The notes under the pieces are model-generated. The model did not search any database. It was not told the origin of the DNA and saw only the letters and a program-made list of their open reading frames with translations. Shown here piece by piece: positions 39,223-48,157 of a DNA stretch of 64,000 bases (positions are counted from its first letter, which is position 1; each line of letters starts with the position of its first letter). The translations under genes were made by a program, and so were the position numbers. The stretch is from Bradyrhizobium liaoningense. GTDB lineage: Bacteria > Pseudomonadota > Alphaproteobacteria > Rhizobiales > Xanthobacteraceae. Where the stretch lies: the NCBI RefSeq assembly GCF_018130825.1, contig NZ_JAFCJS010000003.1, positions 496,001 through 560,000 of the forward strand, in the 5' to 3' direction.

Positions 39223-39585
39223 ATGAGCTCAGAGAGCGCAGGCGCTATTAGAATCGAACAACCCTGCACATTTTTGATCCGCATAGATGGTCTTTCAACG
39301 GGCCGACGTCAGAGATGCCTCGTTACATTTGTCGATGCGGAAACATCAACAGTTGTCGCAACTCGATCGTTCGATTCTAGCTTCGTTGCGCAAGCATCCT
39401 TGCGCGAGTTGATGAACATAATGAAAGTCGCATATCACTGTAGATCTCATCGTGTTGAGCAAGCCACGCGTGCGTTGCACTTCACAACGCGGAGCGTTGC
39501 TCGCCTCCTATCGGGAGGCGCCACACGCGAGCATCGCAAGAAGCGCAATCGAATGCTTCGCTCGAAGATCCAAGGACTCGATTAA
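39223..39585 (+). CDS. Hypothetical basic protein (120 aa)
   Basis: SSESAGAIRIEQPCTFLIRI, then RQRCLVTFVDAETSTVVATR, a helix ASLRELMNIMKVAYHCRSHR, and a strongly basic end (HRKKRNRMLRSKIQGLD). The ATG at 39223 follows GGAGAGCAAGC; an in-frame ATG lies at 39193. Codon use is visibly more AT-rich than its neighbours. It may be a nucleic-acid-binding protein. No family is recognised. Confidence 0.55.
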   Translation: MSSESAGAIRIEQPCTFLIRIDGLSTGRRQRCLVTFVDAETSTVVATRSFDSSFVAQASLRELMNIMKVAYHCRSHRVEQATRALHFTTRSVARLLSGGATREHRKKRNRMLRSKIQGLD

Positions 39586-40107
39586 CAAAGTCCGAGAAGA
39601 CAAGCGCTCAAGGATTCGAATGCCGATCGACTTGAAGTCGTCAAGTCAAAACGCCGACTTATCCACATTCCGATTTTGTGGTTGTCGTCGACCGATCTAA
39701 GAATTGGTCACGCGAGTGATTCGCCGAAAGGATTCGGGGAAGGATTCTTCCAACTCGCGGTGAAGCAATTAGAGCACGGAGGACACGATGCATTAAACGA
39801 AAAACGCGCGACCGGATGACCGACCGCGCGCTCTTCATCACCCAATTAGCGGAAATGGATTAGCCGCCAACCGCTTACTGGGCCACCCTTCAGTCGACTG
39901 ACATCGACTGAAGTCGATGAAGCATGCTCGCGCGATTCTGCGCGATGAGTCAAGCGCCCCACGGTCAGCCCCATCCGTTGCAGTCGCCGGCAGTTGCGCC
40001 GCGCGCGGCGCACTGTCGATCCATCTGAAAACACTAGGCTTTTTCTGATCCGGCGCCGTCTTCAGAGGCGGCGCAATGAGATCGCATGTCCACTTGGGGA
40101 ATCGACA
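39586..40107. other. Non-coding region before the transposition operon
   Basis: About 520 bases with no credible gene. It holds several short direct repeats (AAGGATTCG variants at 39610, 39728 and 39740; TCGACTGA copies at about 39894-39911), a hairpin at 39805-39830 and GGGGA before tnsA. In Tn7 the region ahead of tnsA carries the right transposon end with TnsB sites, so this is one candidate end, unproven. Confidence 0.4.
39805..39830 (-). terminator. Hairpin with T-run on the minus strand
   Basis: CGCGCG arms with an inner CGG/CCG pair across loop ATGA. Read on the minus strand it is followed by TTTTTCGTTT, a terminator-like layout that could shield against transcription entering from tnsA's side. 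Confidence 0.4.
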
Positions 40108-40827
40108 ATGATGATGACGCGAGAACAATACCTAATGCGTGATCCGAACGTGCCGTTGCCATGGGTCACGCCGCGACTGTGGACCCCGCCGCGGCCGTTC
40201 CGGGGAGCGCGCGCCATCGGCTTCCGTTCAAAGGGCTCAGCCCGCGCCGCGTTGCAGATCAACGGTTATGCGGAGGGCGCAGAGTCGGAGCTGGAACTCG
40301 CGTCCGGCCTTTGGATGCTGACGCATACGGAAATTCTGGATGTGGTCAGTCAGCGTCCTCAAGTGCGTTATCGCGGTCTCGACGGCAAACAGCATGTGTT
40401 CACTTTCGATTTCACCTCGCTGCATGCCGATGGGACGCGCACGGCCCATTCCGTCAAGCCAAAGGAGCTAGTCGAGAAGTCGCGGATCGAGCAGATCCAT
40501 CTACTGCTTCAACGGCAGATGTCGCCAACAATCGCGAACCGCATCAATCTGATTACCGAGGAGAAGCTCGCTCCCGAGGATCGGTTCAACGCGGCCGTCA
40601 TTTACGCCGCGCGCCGCTTCCCTGTCCCAGCTCACGATGCGGTCATTGCGAACCTGGTCGCCGATCTGCACGGGACAACGACCATCCGGGCGCTGTGCCG
40701 AGCGAGCCGCCTTCGTGGAGCGGCCTTTCGCGCAGTAGTGCGTCTGATTGCGGCACGCAAGCTACGCCTCGCGAACCGCGCACGCATTACAGCGGACGCG
40801 GTGGTGCGGCGCGGCGAGGAGGGCTGA
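40108..40827 (+). CDS. tnsA: Transposon Tn7-type endonuclease subunit TnsA
   Basis: 239 residues. TnsA cuts the 5' ends of the element so that TnsB and TnsA together make cut-and-paste excision. The restriction-enzyme-like site is visible: GAESELEL with Glu59/Glu61, VFTFDFTS with Asp101, and HSVKPKE with Lys117, spaced as in TnsA. The C-terminal part (RRFPVPAHDAVIANLVADL and on) is a winged-helix region that would contact TnsC. The first of three ATGs at 40108 is used; GGGGA precedes it. tnsB starts 3 bases after its stop. Confidence 0.88.
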   Translation: MMMTREQYLMRDPNVPLPWVTPRLWTPPRPFRGARAIGFRSKGSARAALQINGYAEGAESELELASGLWMLTHTEILDVVSQRPQVRYRGLDGKQHVFTFDFTSLHADGTRTAHSVKPKELVEKSRIEQIHLLLQRQMSPTIANRINLITEEKLAPEDRFNAAVIYAARRFPVPAHDAVIANLVADLHGTTTIRALCRASRLRGAAFRAVVRLIAARKLRLANRARITADAVVRRGEEG

Positions 40828-40830
40828 TCG

Positions 40831-43101
40831 ATGGCGAAGCTCCGCATCCAGCCTCCTGCGCCGCAGCCGCTTCCGACCCAAGGCCCTCGGAAGCGTTTCG
40901 GCAGGTTCGACCGGATCGTCATCGACGAGGTCGAGTACATGTTCCGCGACGCGGTGGGCGATACGATCACCCTTGCGCACGCGAACAATGCAGACGCAAT
41001 CCAGGTGGTCACGCAGGCTCAACTGCACGTCCTGCGGCATAGCCGTGGATACCGGCACGATCGCGATTACTACAACCCGGAAGTCGCTCGTGCTCGCATC
41101 AACGCGGGCGTGCAGTTTCTCTCCGACCTTCCGGAAGAGGAGCAGGCAGACATCTTGTGGATGCAGCGGTGGTGCCTGATCGCCATCCGTATGCGCGGCC
41201 TGGGATACAAGCATGGTGGAATTTCCTTCAGCGACGATGGACTGAAGAAGACCATTCCAGAGATCGCCAAGGAGATCAACGCCGAGGCGAAGGCCGAAGT
41301 GGATGGTGGCAAGAAGCCCCGGACAGGCCGCGTGGTCGAAGTGCGTCAATCGCCTTGCCCGAGCACCTTGCTTGGCTGGATCAATGATCTAATCGAAGGA
41401 AACATGAACCCGCTGGCGCTGCGGAAGGAGTACCGCAAGTGCGGCAACCGCACACCGAGACTCACTCCTGAGGAGTATGCGTATCTGTGGCAGTACGCCC
41501 GCATGGCGGCGACTCCCGAAAAGCCGGACGGGACTGTGCTCTGGCGCAACATGAGTGCAGCCATCTCCGAGGAAAACATCCAACGCCGCAGCGAGGGGCG
41601 TCCGGAGCTGAAGGTTCCTTCTTACGATCGCCTATTGGAGGAGATCGACCAAATTCCCTTCTTCGACATGAAGGCCGGCCAACTCGGCCCCGAAAAGGCG
41701 AAGAACCTGTGCCGTGCGGTTAATCACGGCCTGGTCGATGTGATCCGTCCGCTGCAACGGGTCGAGTTCGATGAATGGACTGTCCATCTGCACATCCTGC
41801 TCATTCTTACTGGGGTCTGGGTGACTCTGACGGACAAGCAGAAGAAGCTCGTAGAGCGCGTGCGCCTTGTCCTTTGCCTTGCAATCGACGTCGCTACGAA
41901 GTGTGTGGTCGGGATGAGCCTAGCGAGGGCGGCCTGCCCGGAAAACGCTCTGCGCTGCCTCGAAATGGCTGTCTCGGACAAACAGGAATACGCCGATGCG
42001 GCAGGCGCGGTGACACCTTGGGACATGTGCGGCACCATGGAGTCCGCGGTCGCAGATGCCGGAACGAGCTTCGCCAACCTCAAGTTTCGGACGAGGACCG
42101 TGGATCTCGGGGTCCAGTTCAAGACGACAGTGGCAGGCGTGCCGTTCCTGCGTGGGACAGTGGAGCGCGTCTTCCGCTCCACCGATGACAAGTTCATCGC
42201 GCTGTTCTCGGGGCGTACGTTCTCGGACTCGGTGGAAAAGGGCGACTACGACAGTGAGGGCCGTGCTTGCCTGACCGTCGACGAGTTCGCAGAGGCGCTT
42301 GTGCGCTATAAAATCGACCACTACCACAATCATCCACATGACGGCCTCGGCGGCGAGGCACCGAGACCATGTTGGCGGCGGTTGACGGAAGAGTACGGCG
42401 TTGACCCGCCGCCGGACGATCACCTGCGCCGCATCGTGTTTGGACTCGAGTTGAGCGTGGTTCTCGGCGCGCACGGTCTGCGAGTGCTGGGCATCGACTA
42501 CCAGAGCGGGGAGTTGAACGACCTCTTCTGCCGGAGGGGACCCGTTCGCGTGGACGTTCGAGTGGACCTGGGTAATCTCGGAGGCATCTCTGCGAAAATC
42601 GGCGACGACTGGCTGCTCGTCGAGGGAGCTCCCGAGCTCTACCGCGTCACGGCGAAAGACTGGATCGCCGTGTGGGACGAATTCCAGGCGCGCAATGCAG
42701 CCGTGAATGCCATCACCGCCGGAATTCTCAACGAGACCATGGCTCACCTGGTGAAGATCGGCAGGATCGCACGCGAACGCATGAATATCGCGACGGAGCC
42801 CATGAGTCAGGGCGAACTCCAATACCACCACCGTCGGATGAGTATCGGCGTCAAGTTCGTGAAGGAAGCGGCCGACGAGAAGGCGACGGGTCCCCGCGAC
42901 CTGTTCGATGGAGCCCTCGTGGTCGGCGCTGCGCCGTCGGATTCCGCAGCGGAAGATTCAGAGCCGCTGTGCGAGGAAGTTGTGCCGCAGCAGCCCGCGA
43001 GGACAGGGAAACAGGCCGAACGGCCGGACAAGCAGGCGCCTCCAACGAACAAGGCCGAAAGGAAAAAAGAGCGTCGCGCCCACTGGAAGTTTGAGGAATA
43101 G
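40831..43101 (+). CDS. tnsB: Transposase TnsB (DDE recombinase)
   Basis: 756 residues, the strand-transferase that binds the transposon ends and joins 3' ends to target. The RNase-H-fold triad is Asp314 (VEFDEW), Asp409 (VADAGTS) and Glu445 (GTVERVF), a D-E spacing of 35 as expected. N-terminal helix-turn-helix regions lie before residue 290, and a Mu-transposase-like C-terminal barrel after about 560. The end is highly charged (KAERKKERRAHWKFEE) and would bind TnsC. tnsC follows after 3 bases. Confidence 0.93.
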   Translation: MAKLRIQPPAPQPLPTQGPRKRFGRFDRIVIDEVEYMFRDAVGDTITLAHANNADAIQVVTQAQLHVLRHSRGYRHDRDYYNPEVARARINAGVQFLSDLPEEEQADILWMQRWCLIAIRMRGLGYKHGGISFSDDGLKKTIPEIAKEINAEAKAEVDGGKKPRTGRVVEVRQSPCPSTLLGWINDLIEGNMNPLALRKEYRKCGNRTPRLTPEEYAYLWQYARMAATPEKPDGTVLWRNMSAAISEENIQRRSEGRPELKVPSYDRLLEEIDQIPFFDMKAGQLGPEKAKNLCRAVNHGLVDVIRPLQRVEFDEWTVHLHILLILTGVWVTLTDKQKKLVERVRLVLCLAIDVATKCVVGMSLARAACPENALRCLEMAVSDKQEYADAAGAVTPWDMCGTMESAVADAGTSFANLKFRTRTVDLGVQFKTTVAGVPFLRGTVERVFRSTDDKFIALFSGRTFSDSVEKGDYDSEGRACLTVDEFAEALVRYKIDHYHNHPHDGLGGEAPRPCWRRLTEEYGVDPPPDDHLRRIVFGLELSVVLGAHGLRVLGIDYQSGELNDLFCRRGPVRVDVRVDLGNLGGISAKIGDDWLLVEGAPELYRVTAKDWIAVWDEFQARNAAVNAITAGILNETMAHLVKIGRIARERMNIATEPMSQGELQYHHRRMSIGVKFVKEAADEKATGPRDLFDGALVVGAAPSDSAAEDSEPLCEEVVPQQPARTGKQAERPDKQAPPTNKAERKKERRAHWKFEE

Positions 43102-43104
43102 TCG

Positions 43105-44199
43105 ATGACGAAAACCAAGCTGAAAGTTGTCGAAACGCTAGAGGAGGTCGACCGGACAGCGTCGCTGCGGACGTTCCTTAAGCAGGAGGACGAGCGCGTT
43201 TCTAAGATTATGTTCAAGCTGGAGAGCTGCTATGTCGGATCGCGTCGAGATGACGACATCGCCGTACAGCTCAAGCGCCTGATCAAGAATTCGCTGAAGC
43301 GGCGTTTCCCCCCGCGTCCGGAGGGCGATGGCAATCGCAAGGCGGGGGTCGGCTTCGCTGTTGTCGGCAAGAGCGGCTCCGGTAAGACGACAGCGCTGGA
43401 GACCATTCTGGCGACGCATCCGGCCTTTCCGGGCTATGCAGTCCCCAAATCCGGCTGCGTATTCATCAGCGTCCTTGTGCCGTCTCCTTGCACGCTCGCT
43501 CAGTTGGGAAATGCCGTTCTGGAGGAGCTCGGCTACGACACCGAGGCCCCCCTACGCGAGAACGAGGCCTGGAAACGTGTCCGCGCGCTGCTGAAGAAGA
43601 AGCGGATCATGTTTCTGCATTTCGACGACATTCATAACGTCCTGCACCAGGCGAGCGCGCGCGAGATCAAGAAGGTTCAGGACACCCTTCGCAACCTGAT
43701 GATCTCGCGTATTTGGCCGGTCCAATTGGTTCTAAGTGGCATCGAAGATTCGCTGGGCGTTTTCAAGAAGGATCGGCAGCTCAGGCGCCGCCTCAAGTAC
43801 GTCGTTTTCGATGATCTCGTGCCGGCCGACGACGCCGACTGGATCCGCAAGGCGGTCAAGGATTTCGTCACCGCGGCTGGCCTGAAATACGTCGAGCGTC
43901 CGGGCGCGATGTTGATCGAGCGGCTATTTCATGCCGCGGCCTACCAGTTTGGGCTTCTCTTCGAGATCCTTTTGGAGGCGATCGAGACGGCGGTCTCGGC
44001 CAAGCGGATGAAATTTGGCATCGAGGACTTGGAAAAGTCCTATGCGGATCGAACGGCGCAACCCGACGACTTGAACGTTTTCTCGTCGCCGGCTTGGCAA
44101 ACAATTGACCCCAGCGTGATCTTCGAGAACGAAGACGACGAAGGGGAAGAGCAAGCGACGAAATCGCGTAAGAAGTCCGAAGTGAGGAGGTTCGAATGA
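43105..44199 (+). CDS. tnsC: AAA+ transposition regulator TnsC
   Basis: 364 residues. ATP-dependent matchmaker between TniQ at the target and the TnsAB transposase. Walker A GKSGSGKT (88-95), Walker B MFLHFDDIHN (Asp174-Asp175), and a downstream DTLRNLMISRIWPVQLVLSG sensor segment. The C-terminus is acidic and basic mixed (KSRKKSEVRRFE). It overlaps tniQ by four bases (ATGA), consistent with coupled production. Confidence 0.92.
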   Translation: MTKTKLKVVETLEEVDRTASLRTFLKQEDERVSKIMFKLESCYVGSRRDDDIAVQLKRLIKNSLKRRFPPRPEGDGNRKAGVGFAVVGKSGSGKTTALETILATHPAFPGYAVPKSGCVFISVLVPSPCTLAQLGNAVLEELGYDTEAPLRENEAWKRVRALLKKKRIMFLHFDDIHNVLHQASAREIKKVQDTLRNLMISRIWPVQLVLSGIEDSLGVFKKDRQLRRRLKYVVFDDLVPADDADWIRKAVKDFVTAAGLKYVERPGAMLIERLFHAAAYQFGLLFEILLEAIETAVSAKRMKFGIEDLEKSYADRTAQPDDLNVFSSPAWQTIDPSVIFENEDDEGEEQATKSRKKSEVRRFE

Positions 44200-46043
44200 A
44201 GCTTGACCTCGCACCCGATCTTAAGCCTGGAGAGTTGCCGACGAGCTACCTCTCGCGGTTGGCCGTCGCGCATGGCATCTCCGCGGCGGAGTTCTGCAGC
44301 GACTGGCGCATCGCGATGCCGGCGGTGGTCAACGGCAAGCCGGAGGTGTTGGCAAAACTAGCCGATCTCGGTGGGCTCGACCCCAACGATCTGGCGAAAT
44401 TTGCGTTCGTGAAGAAGCCGGCCCACGACCTCGTATTCGATTATCGAGGTGAGTGTTTGGGGAGCGAATTGTTTCACCGGCGTAGAATCGACGTATGTCC
44501 GATCTGCCTTGAGGAGGATCTGGCGCGATACGACGTGGGGGATCCGGAGACCGCTAGGTATCTTCGCGCCGATTGGTGTTTGGAGACGACCCGGGCCTGT
44601 CCGACGCATGAACGCGCTATGGCAACCATCGTTGATGATCTCAGCTGGGGCGCTCGCCACGACTTCGTGGCCTTGATCTTGCCGCGCCAAGCCGCGCTCG
44701 CGAAAACCTGCGTGCGGGCCGTCTCGATGAGGCCGTCTTTGCTGCAAAACTATGTAGCAGCCCGCCTGGAGGGTAGGCGGGAAAACTCGTTCTTGGATGC
44801 GTTTCCCCTTTATGCGGCCGTGAAGACCTGTGAGGTCATCGGCGCAACGGCGATGTTCGGCCGCGACGTGCATCTAGTTAAGCTCGATTTCGAGCGTCGA
44901 GCCGATGCTCGCGAGCGAGGTTTTGAGATCGCGTCCGAGGGAAGCGACGGTATTAAGGCATTTCTGACGGAACTTCAGAGAAGCATTGCTAGATCACGGA
45001 AGGGGCTCGGGAGCCACGGACGCGTGGCGTTCGAGACCATCCATCGGTTCCTGGGACCGAGGAGAAGAACGTCCGAAGCAAACATCGCATTTGCCCCGTT
45101 TCGTTTGGTGGTCAGCGAGTTCATCAAAGAGAACTATCCACTGGCGCCGGGAGAGCTCGTGTTTGATGAGCGCATTCGCGTTCGGACCCTGCACTCGGTG
45201 CGGAGCCTTTCGACCGAGACGGGCATGAATCCGCGGCGGCTCCTGAAGCTGCTGCGCGAGGCCGGGGTGGTGAGGGAAGACCAGATCGACCTGTCCGACC
45301 GCAACGTGGTTTTCGACGCCGAACGAGCCCGATTGGCGCTGCAGGGTGCGCAAGAAGCGATGTCGGTGAAGGAGGCCGCAGAGCGGTTGGGCCTGACAAA
45401 GGGAACGACGCTGAACCTCGTTCGAGAGGGTTTTCTGCGGTCGTTCCTTCCGGCAACGGACGTCAAGCCGCGAATTCCGGGAAGGTCCGTGGCCGACTTT
45501 ATGGAGCGGTTGCTCGACGGAGCCCAGTTCGTTCGACGTTCTGGCGGCAGGCGAATGCAACTCCGTCTGGCCGCCAGGGAACTGTTTGTCAGCGAGGTCA
45601 AGATCGTCCGGTGGATCCTCGAAAAGCGATTGCGGTGGGTCGGACGGCTTAGCGGTGCAGCGGACTGCCGGGGGGTATTGGTGGACGCCGATGAGGTGAA
45701 GAGCTTGAAGGTGAGGCCGCCGCTTCCCGGACTCGGTATGCGCGAATTGGCGCTCGCGCTGGGAACATCGGACTGGATCGCCAGCGCCCTGGTACGTCAC
45801 GGGCATTTCGGCGAAAGAGGGAAGGCCGATCGGTGCATGGCTAAGAGGCCGACGGCCGAGGATGTGCAGCGTTTCAAGGAAAACTACGTGTCGGCTTGGC
45901 AGTTATCGTTGCAACTGGGGCGGCATGTTTCGATTGTGAAGCAGGAAATGGCGGATCGCGGCGTGAGGCCGGCTTTCGATCCAAAGCAAGTGGACGCCGT
46001 ATTCTATCGAAAGAGCGACGTACTGCCACCGAGCAGCGCATAG
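44196..46043 (+). CDS. tniQ: TniQ/TnsD-family target-selection protein
   Basis: 615 residues. It opens with the TniQ domain (LKPGELPTSYLSRLAVAHGI) and zinc-finger residues in RRIDVCPICLEEDLARYDVG and LETTRACPTHERAM. The long C-terminus carries at least two helix-turn-helix-like segments (VKEAAERLGLTKGTTLNLVR and ELALALGTSDWIASALV), typical of TnsD-like proteins that read a specific chromosomal sequence rather than short CRISPR-type TniQs. It would direct insertion to a fixed site. The chromosomal PAS gene starts about 280 bases further on. Confidence 0.9.
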   Translation: MKLDLAPDLKPGELPTSYLSRLAVAHGISAAEFCSDWRIAMPAVVNGKPEVLAKLADLGGLDPNDLAKFAFVKKPAHDLVFDYRGECLGSELFHRRRIDVCPICLEEDLARYDVGDPETARYLRADWCLETTRACPTHERAMATIVDDLSWGARHDFVALILPRQAALAKTCVRAVSMRPSLLQNYVAARLEGRRENSFLDAFPLYAAVKTCEVIGATAMFGRDVHLVKLDFERRADARERGFEIASEGSDGIKAFLTELQRSIARSRKGLGSHGRVAFETIHRFLGPRRRTSEANIAFAPFRLVVSEFIKENYPLAPGELVFDERIRVRTLHSVRSLSTETGMNPRRLLKLLREAGVVREDQIDLSDRNVVFDAERARLALQGAQEAMSVKEAAERLGLTKGTTLNLVREGFLRSFLPATDVKPRIPGRSVADFMERLLDGAQFVRRSGGRRMQLRLAARELFVSEVKIVRWILEKRLRWVGRLSGAADCRGVLVDADEVKSLKVRPPLPGLGMRELALALGTSDWIASALVRHGHFGERGKADRCMAKRPTAEDVQRFKENYVSAWQLSLQLGRHVSIVKQEMADRGVRPAFDPKQVDAVFYRKSDVLPPSSA

Positions 46044-46216
46044 TATTGCGAGGCCAGCGAAGCGCCTTAGGCGGGCTCTGTGCGCCCCATCAAGGATTTG
46101 CGGGCCTACTATGGTCCGAATTGCGGGCGAACGGATCTTTCAAGGATGCAAAAATCGTAGTGAAATCAACAGGCGAATTTTGTGTGCGCTGGCAAACTAT
46201 GCCCGGATTTACAGTA
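46044..46216. other. Presumed junction between transposition genes and core chromosome
   Basis: No gene. Composition shifts from AT-richer to the GC-rich core pattern by about 46217. Two AAGGAT-type motifs (46092, 46142) and ACA triplets occur here, but no terminal inverted repeat could be proven by eye. Confidence 0.4.
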
Positions 46217-46302
46217 GTAGCCCGGATGGAGCGCAAGCGTAATCCGGGACTCTCTCGCTTGTGGGATCGATCCCGGATTACGCTTCGCTCCATCCGGGCT
46301 AC
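46217..46302. repeat. Long imperfect inverted repeat of Bradyrhizobium type
   Basis: A left arm starting GTAGCCCGGATGGAGCG and a right arm ending CTCCATCCGGGCTAC pair over about 32 bp with a one-base bulge, around a 21-base loop. This repeat family is dispersed in Bradyrhizobium intergenic DNA (recollection) and marks native chromosome. Confidence 0.8.
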
Positions 46303-46321
46303 ATTCGGGCGAGGTGGTGAC

Positions 46322-46723
46322 ATGACCGATCAATCCCAACTCGACGCAAACATCCTCAACGACGTCGCGGACGCGCTGATCTGTTCGGATCGCTCCGGCA
46401 CGATCACGCGCTGGAATCGCGCCTCGACAGCGCTGTTCGGCTTCACCGCCGATGAAGCGCTCGGCCAGAATCTCGATCTGATCATTCCCGAGCATCTCCG
46501 CGCCGCGCACTGGAAGGGCTTCGAGGCCGCGCTCGCGAGCGGCACGATGAAGCTTGCGGGTAAGCCGACGCTGACCCGCGCGCTGCACAAGAGCGGCCGC
46601 AAGCTCTACATCGAGATGACGTTCGCGCTGGTGCGCGACACTGATGGCGCAATACAGGGATCGGTGGCGATGGCCCGCGACGTCACCGAACGCGTCGAGC
46701 GCGAGCGTGCTGCTAGAGCATGA
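46322..46723 (+). CDS. PAS-domain protein (133 aa)
   Basis: Single PAS sensor domain: ILNDVADALICSDRSGTITR, WNRASTALFGFTADEALGQN, LIIPEHLRAAHWKGFEAALA and MARDVTERVERERAARA. No output domain follows, so it may act through a partner kinase or bind a ligand or cofactor alone. The ATG at 46322 is preferred because the open frame upstream runs through the inverted repeat. Its stop codon is supplied by a dispersed palindromic repeat at 46716. Confidence 0.85.
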   Translation: MTDQSQLDANILNDVADALICSDRSGTITRWNRASTALFGFTADEALGQNLDLIIPEHLRAAHWKGFEAALASGTMKLAGKPTLTRALHKSGRKLYIEMTFALVRDTDGAIQGSVAMARDVTERVERERAARA

Positions 46724-46764
46724 TCCGGAAAAGTGTGCAGCGGTTTTCCGAAAAGATCATGCTC
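46716..46764. repeat. Dispersed palindromic repeat (RPE-like), copy 1
   Basis: GAGCATGATCCGGAAAAGTG ... TTTTCCGAAAAGATCATGCTC. Copies occur at 51082 and, diverged, at 52949. It overlaps the 3' end of the PAS gene. Confidence 0.85.
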
Positions 46765-46771
46765 AAAATAA

Positions 46772-46816
46772 CCTAAAGCGCGATGATGATTCGTCCCAAT
46801 CTCATCGCGCTTTAGG
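46772..46816. repeat. Inverted repeat following the RPE-like element
   Basis: CCTAAAGCGCGATGA and TCATCGCGCTTTAGG are perfect 15-bp complements around a 15-base loop, 7 bases after the palindromic repeat; the two form a composite element. Confidence 0.8.
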
Positions 46817-46938
46817 CCTGCGCAAAATTCGTGATGCGGAATTGCCGGGGCCCCGTGCAGGGGCCCTTGCACGCAGGTCAGGTTGCCTGTCACCGGACGC
46901 AGTGACACACTCGATCGCAACAACGATCGGGAGCGAAC

Positions 46939-47991
46939 ATGACCACGCCAGCGGACACCGCGCAGGAAGCCCAATGGAAGCGCTGGCGCGCGGTCGCTGA
47001 TCTCTATCACGCCTATTTCACCGGCCTCATCCTCACCGTCGTCACGCGCCGCGGCACGGCGGATGCGGCCGAATTCGTCTTTCGCGTGTTCCGCCGCCAG
47101 CAGCAGGAGCGCTTCCTGCCAGGGCTCAAGAAGCTCGGCATCGACCATCTGCCGCCGGCGGTGGCTGCCGCGCAATATCACTATCTCTCCAACTGGATCG
47201 GCGGCGTGCATGTCGAGTACATGTACGAGAGCGACCGCAAAGCCTGGATCCGCTATCCGCCGCCGCGCTGGATCTGGAAGGGCACCGCGATCTGCGGCGT
47301 GCCGGGCGAGGTCTCACGCGCGATGCTGCGCGGCTGGCACGCCAACAACGGCGTCGCGCTCGGCGATCTCCGCCTCGGCTTCGTCTGCACCAAGCAGAGC
47401 GTCGACGGCCAGGACGGGCTCGAAGGTTACTATCACCAGTACGGCCACCCGCTTGAGCTCGATCAGCGCCTCGTGTTCGCGCGGCATCTGGAGGCGCCGA
47501 TGTTCGACGCTGCGACCGCGCCGGCATTGCCGGTCGCGAGCTGGCCGAAGCCGCGGCTGGAAAAAGCCTATCGCAACTACGCGATGGAATATGTCCGCAC
47601 CGCCGCGCCCGTGATGGTGCAGCTGTTCGGCCAGGAGGATGCCGGCTATCTGCTGCGCCTCACCGGCAAGCTGATCGGGATGCAATATTTCGACGAGGTT
47701 GCAGCGGCGCTGTCGATGACCCGCGGCGGCGCATGCGAGTTCGCATCGTTCCTCAACGCGCTGTTCGCCGCGCAGGATGACGCAGCCGAGATGGCGCAGT
47801 CCGAAGGCGGGTTCGAGCTCCGCCAGCAGAGCTGGAAGCTGATGGACGACGTCGCCGACTATCACCGCGCCTGTGCCAAGGTGCTGGAGGGATTGTTCGA
47901 AGGGCTCGCCTCAGGTTGCGGCCGACACATCGGCGTGCAGATGCGTCCGAGCGCGGGCGGCCGCCCGCCGCTGGTCTGGACGATCGGCTAA
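46939..47991 (+). CDS. Conserved hypothetical protein (350 aa)
   Basis: TTPADTAQEAQWKRWRAVAD, then AAEFVFRVFRRQQQERFLPG, HYHYLSN-type His/Tyr segment (AAAQYHYLSNWIGGVHVEYM), PPRWIWKGTAICGVPGEVSR and GYYHQYGHPLELDQRLVF. Soluble, no signal peptide. The mixture suggests an enzyme-like fold, but no family could be named with confidence. The ATG at 46939 follows GGGAGCGAAC. Confidence 0.7.
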   Translation: MTTPADTAQEAQWKRWRAVADLYHAYFTGLILTVVTRRGTADAAEFVFRVFRRQQQERFLPGLKKLGIDHLPPAVAAAQYHYLSNWIGGVHVEYMYESDRKAWIRYPPPRWIWKGTAICGVPGEVSRAMLRGWHANNGVALGDLRLGFVCTKQSVDGQDGLEGYYHQYGHPLELDQRLVFARHLEAPMFDAATAPALPVASWPKPRLEKAYRNYAMEYVRTAAPVMVQLFGQEDAGYLLRLTGKLIGMQYFDEVAAALSMTRGGACEFASFLNALFAAQDDAAEMAQSEGGFELRQQSWKLMDDVADYHRACAKVLEGLFEGLASGCGRHIGVQMRPSAGGRPPLVWTIG

Positions 47992-48157
47992 TTCCACCCA
48001 TTGGAATGCGCTGCCGCAGGGCACGCCTGCATCAGGCGCAGGAGGAATCGGCAATCGCCGTGCTAACAAGCCCCTGCCGCGCCTTTCGCGCGAACGAAGC
48101 CATTGGCACACCAAATGATTGCCGCGCCGCAAATGGCGCCTGCGTCCGGGAGAGGAC

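Noticed and set aside
39572..46150. AAGGAT-type motifs (39572, 39610, 39728, 39740, 46092, 46142) as TnsB binding sites marking the element ends
   Set aside because: All are in the same orientation, only about nine bases long and one lies in a coding region. True ends should carry inverted sets of about 20-bp sites. Not strong enough to call.
31411..46213. TGTAATGCC at 31411 and the complement of GGATTTACA ending at 46213 as terminal inverted repeats
   Set aside because: Only 7 of 9 bases match; the left copy is inside desulfurase coding sequence and no internal repeats support it. A comparison with an empty site is needed.
39001..46300. CRISPR-associated transposon
   Set aside because: tnsABC-tniQ is present, but no Cas genes, no repeat-spacer array and the TniQ is of the long DNA-reading type.
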